Of a DNA stretch of 39,645 nucleotides, positions 39,266 through 39,645 are shown in pieces. Position 1 is the first letter of the stretch; each line of letters starts with the position of its first letter. Below the pieces are notes generated by a model that saw nothing but the letters and a program-made list of their open reading frames with translations, was not told the origin of the DNA and ran no database searches. The translations under genes were made by a program, and so were the position numbers. The DNA is from Nemertoderma westbladi (Eukaryota > Xenacoelomorpha > Nemertodermatida > Nemertodermatidae): assembly GCA_032718475.1 (NCBI GenBank), contig JAUCBJ010002296.1:1-39645 (forward strand), written 5' to 3'.

Positions 39266-39645
39266 ATCTTGTTCATTATTGTGGTTGACTATGTTCTACG
39301 CATGTCCTTAGATCATCATAATGATGATGGGGTGATGATAACTCCACCTACTGGCTCCAGAAGTCGAGGAAATCCTGCCAAGTACCTAACTGATCTAGAC
39401 TTTGCTGATGACTTAGGAGTACTCTCAGAATCATTAGAGGGAGCCCAGCGGCTCCTCGGCTCATTAGAACATGCTGCTTCTAGTGTTGGTCTTTTTATTA
39501 ACTCCAGAAAGACCAAAATTCTGACAGTTAACTTTGAAAGTCCTCAGCAAGTCTCTGATCGGATGAGCATAAGCTCAAAGGATGGTATGCTTGACCATGT
39601 GGACGACTTCTGTTACCTGGGATCATGGAGCCGGAAGTCAGGTGA
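39266..39645 (+). pseudogene. LINE family B reverse transcriptase fragment, cut by window end
   Basis: An open plus-strand frame from 39269 without a start: VVDYVLRMSLDHHNDDG, YLTDLDFADDLGVLSESLEG, GLFINSRKTKI and DDFCYLGSWSRKSG. It corresponds to 26110-26489 on the minus strand with about ten differences in 370 bases (around 97% identity). The left edge is an abrupt breakpoint inside the RT, so this is a partial copy; its right end lies outside the window. No stop is seen. Confidence 0.9.

Noticed and set aside
1-39645. tRNA, rRNA or snRNA genes
   Set aside because: No B-box-like GGTTCGAATCC word in a cloverleaf context and no rRNA or snRNA signature was noticed; a tRNAscan or Infernal run would be decisive.

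Overview
This looks like intergenic DNA of an animal genome, packed with transposable elements. It is AT-rich and carries many different non-LTR retrotransposons (L2-like, CR1-like and others). It also holds a Penelope-like element fragment, a piggyBac relic, a hAT-like element, foldback elements and MITEs, and long protein-compatible minisatellites. There are no operons or bacterial signals. The mix of families and the recurrent TAGGCCTA-type words make a marine invertebrate deuterostome, perhaps an echinoderm, plausible. That is inference and not proven. Gene calls come from reading translations against remembered family motifs; no searches were run.

Layout. 1-240: terminal-repeat-like sequence with a hammerhead-ribozyme-like core of the kind carried by Penelope-like elements. 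1872-3463: non-autonomous hAT-like element with an 8-bp target duplication. 3492-4361: foldback element with ~385-bp arms and a 6-bp target duplication. 4934-8480 (-): L2-like LINE with one 990-codon frame, carrying a 22-unit, 21-bp minisatellite in the endonuclease-RT linker. 8815-9240 (+) and 9273-12350 (-): two copies, in opposite orientation, of a second LINE family. 12427-13272 (+): Penelope-like RT tail plus GIY-YIG domain, followed by a tandemly duplicated 3' region. 14880-15454 (-): N-terminal module of an uncharacterised transposase-like family. 16290-19628 (-): piggyBac relic between TTAA sites. 19639-20860 (-): fragment resembling the N-terminal part of Helitron-associated proteins, with 15-residue repeats. 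20982-25130 (-): almost intact CR1-like LINE with a PHD-type ORF1. 25540-28683 (-): third LINE, ending at a 370-bp near-perfect palindrome (28684-29053). 29634-31091 (-): C-terminal half of the uncharacterised transposase-like family, split by a 261-bp insertion. It runs into a ~1.3-kb, 33-bp minisatellite (31055-32357). 33901-35222 (+): intronless MFS transporter like SLC18B1, broken by an 8-bp duplication and a stop. 36430-37154: two MITE-like inverted repeats. 37430-38815 (+): decayed LINE of another family. 39266-39645 (+): a ~97% identical inverted copy of the 25.5-28.7 kb LINE, running off the window.

The only host-type gene seen is the transporter, and it appears broken. The rest is mobile DNA at different stages of decay. 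The least explained items are the uncharacterised transposase-like family, the minisatellites whose units are multiples of 3 inside element reading frames, and the two very long inverted repeats.
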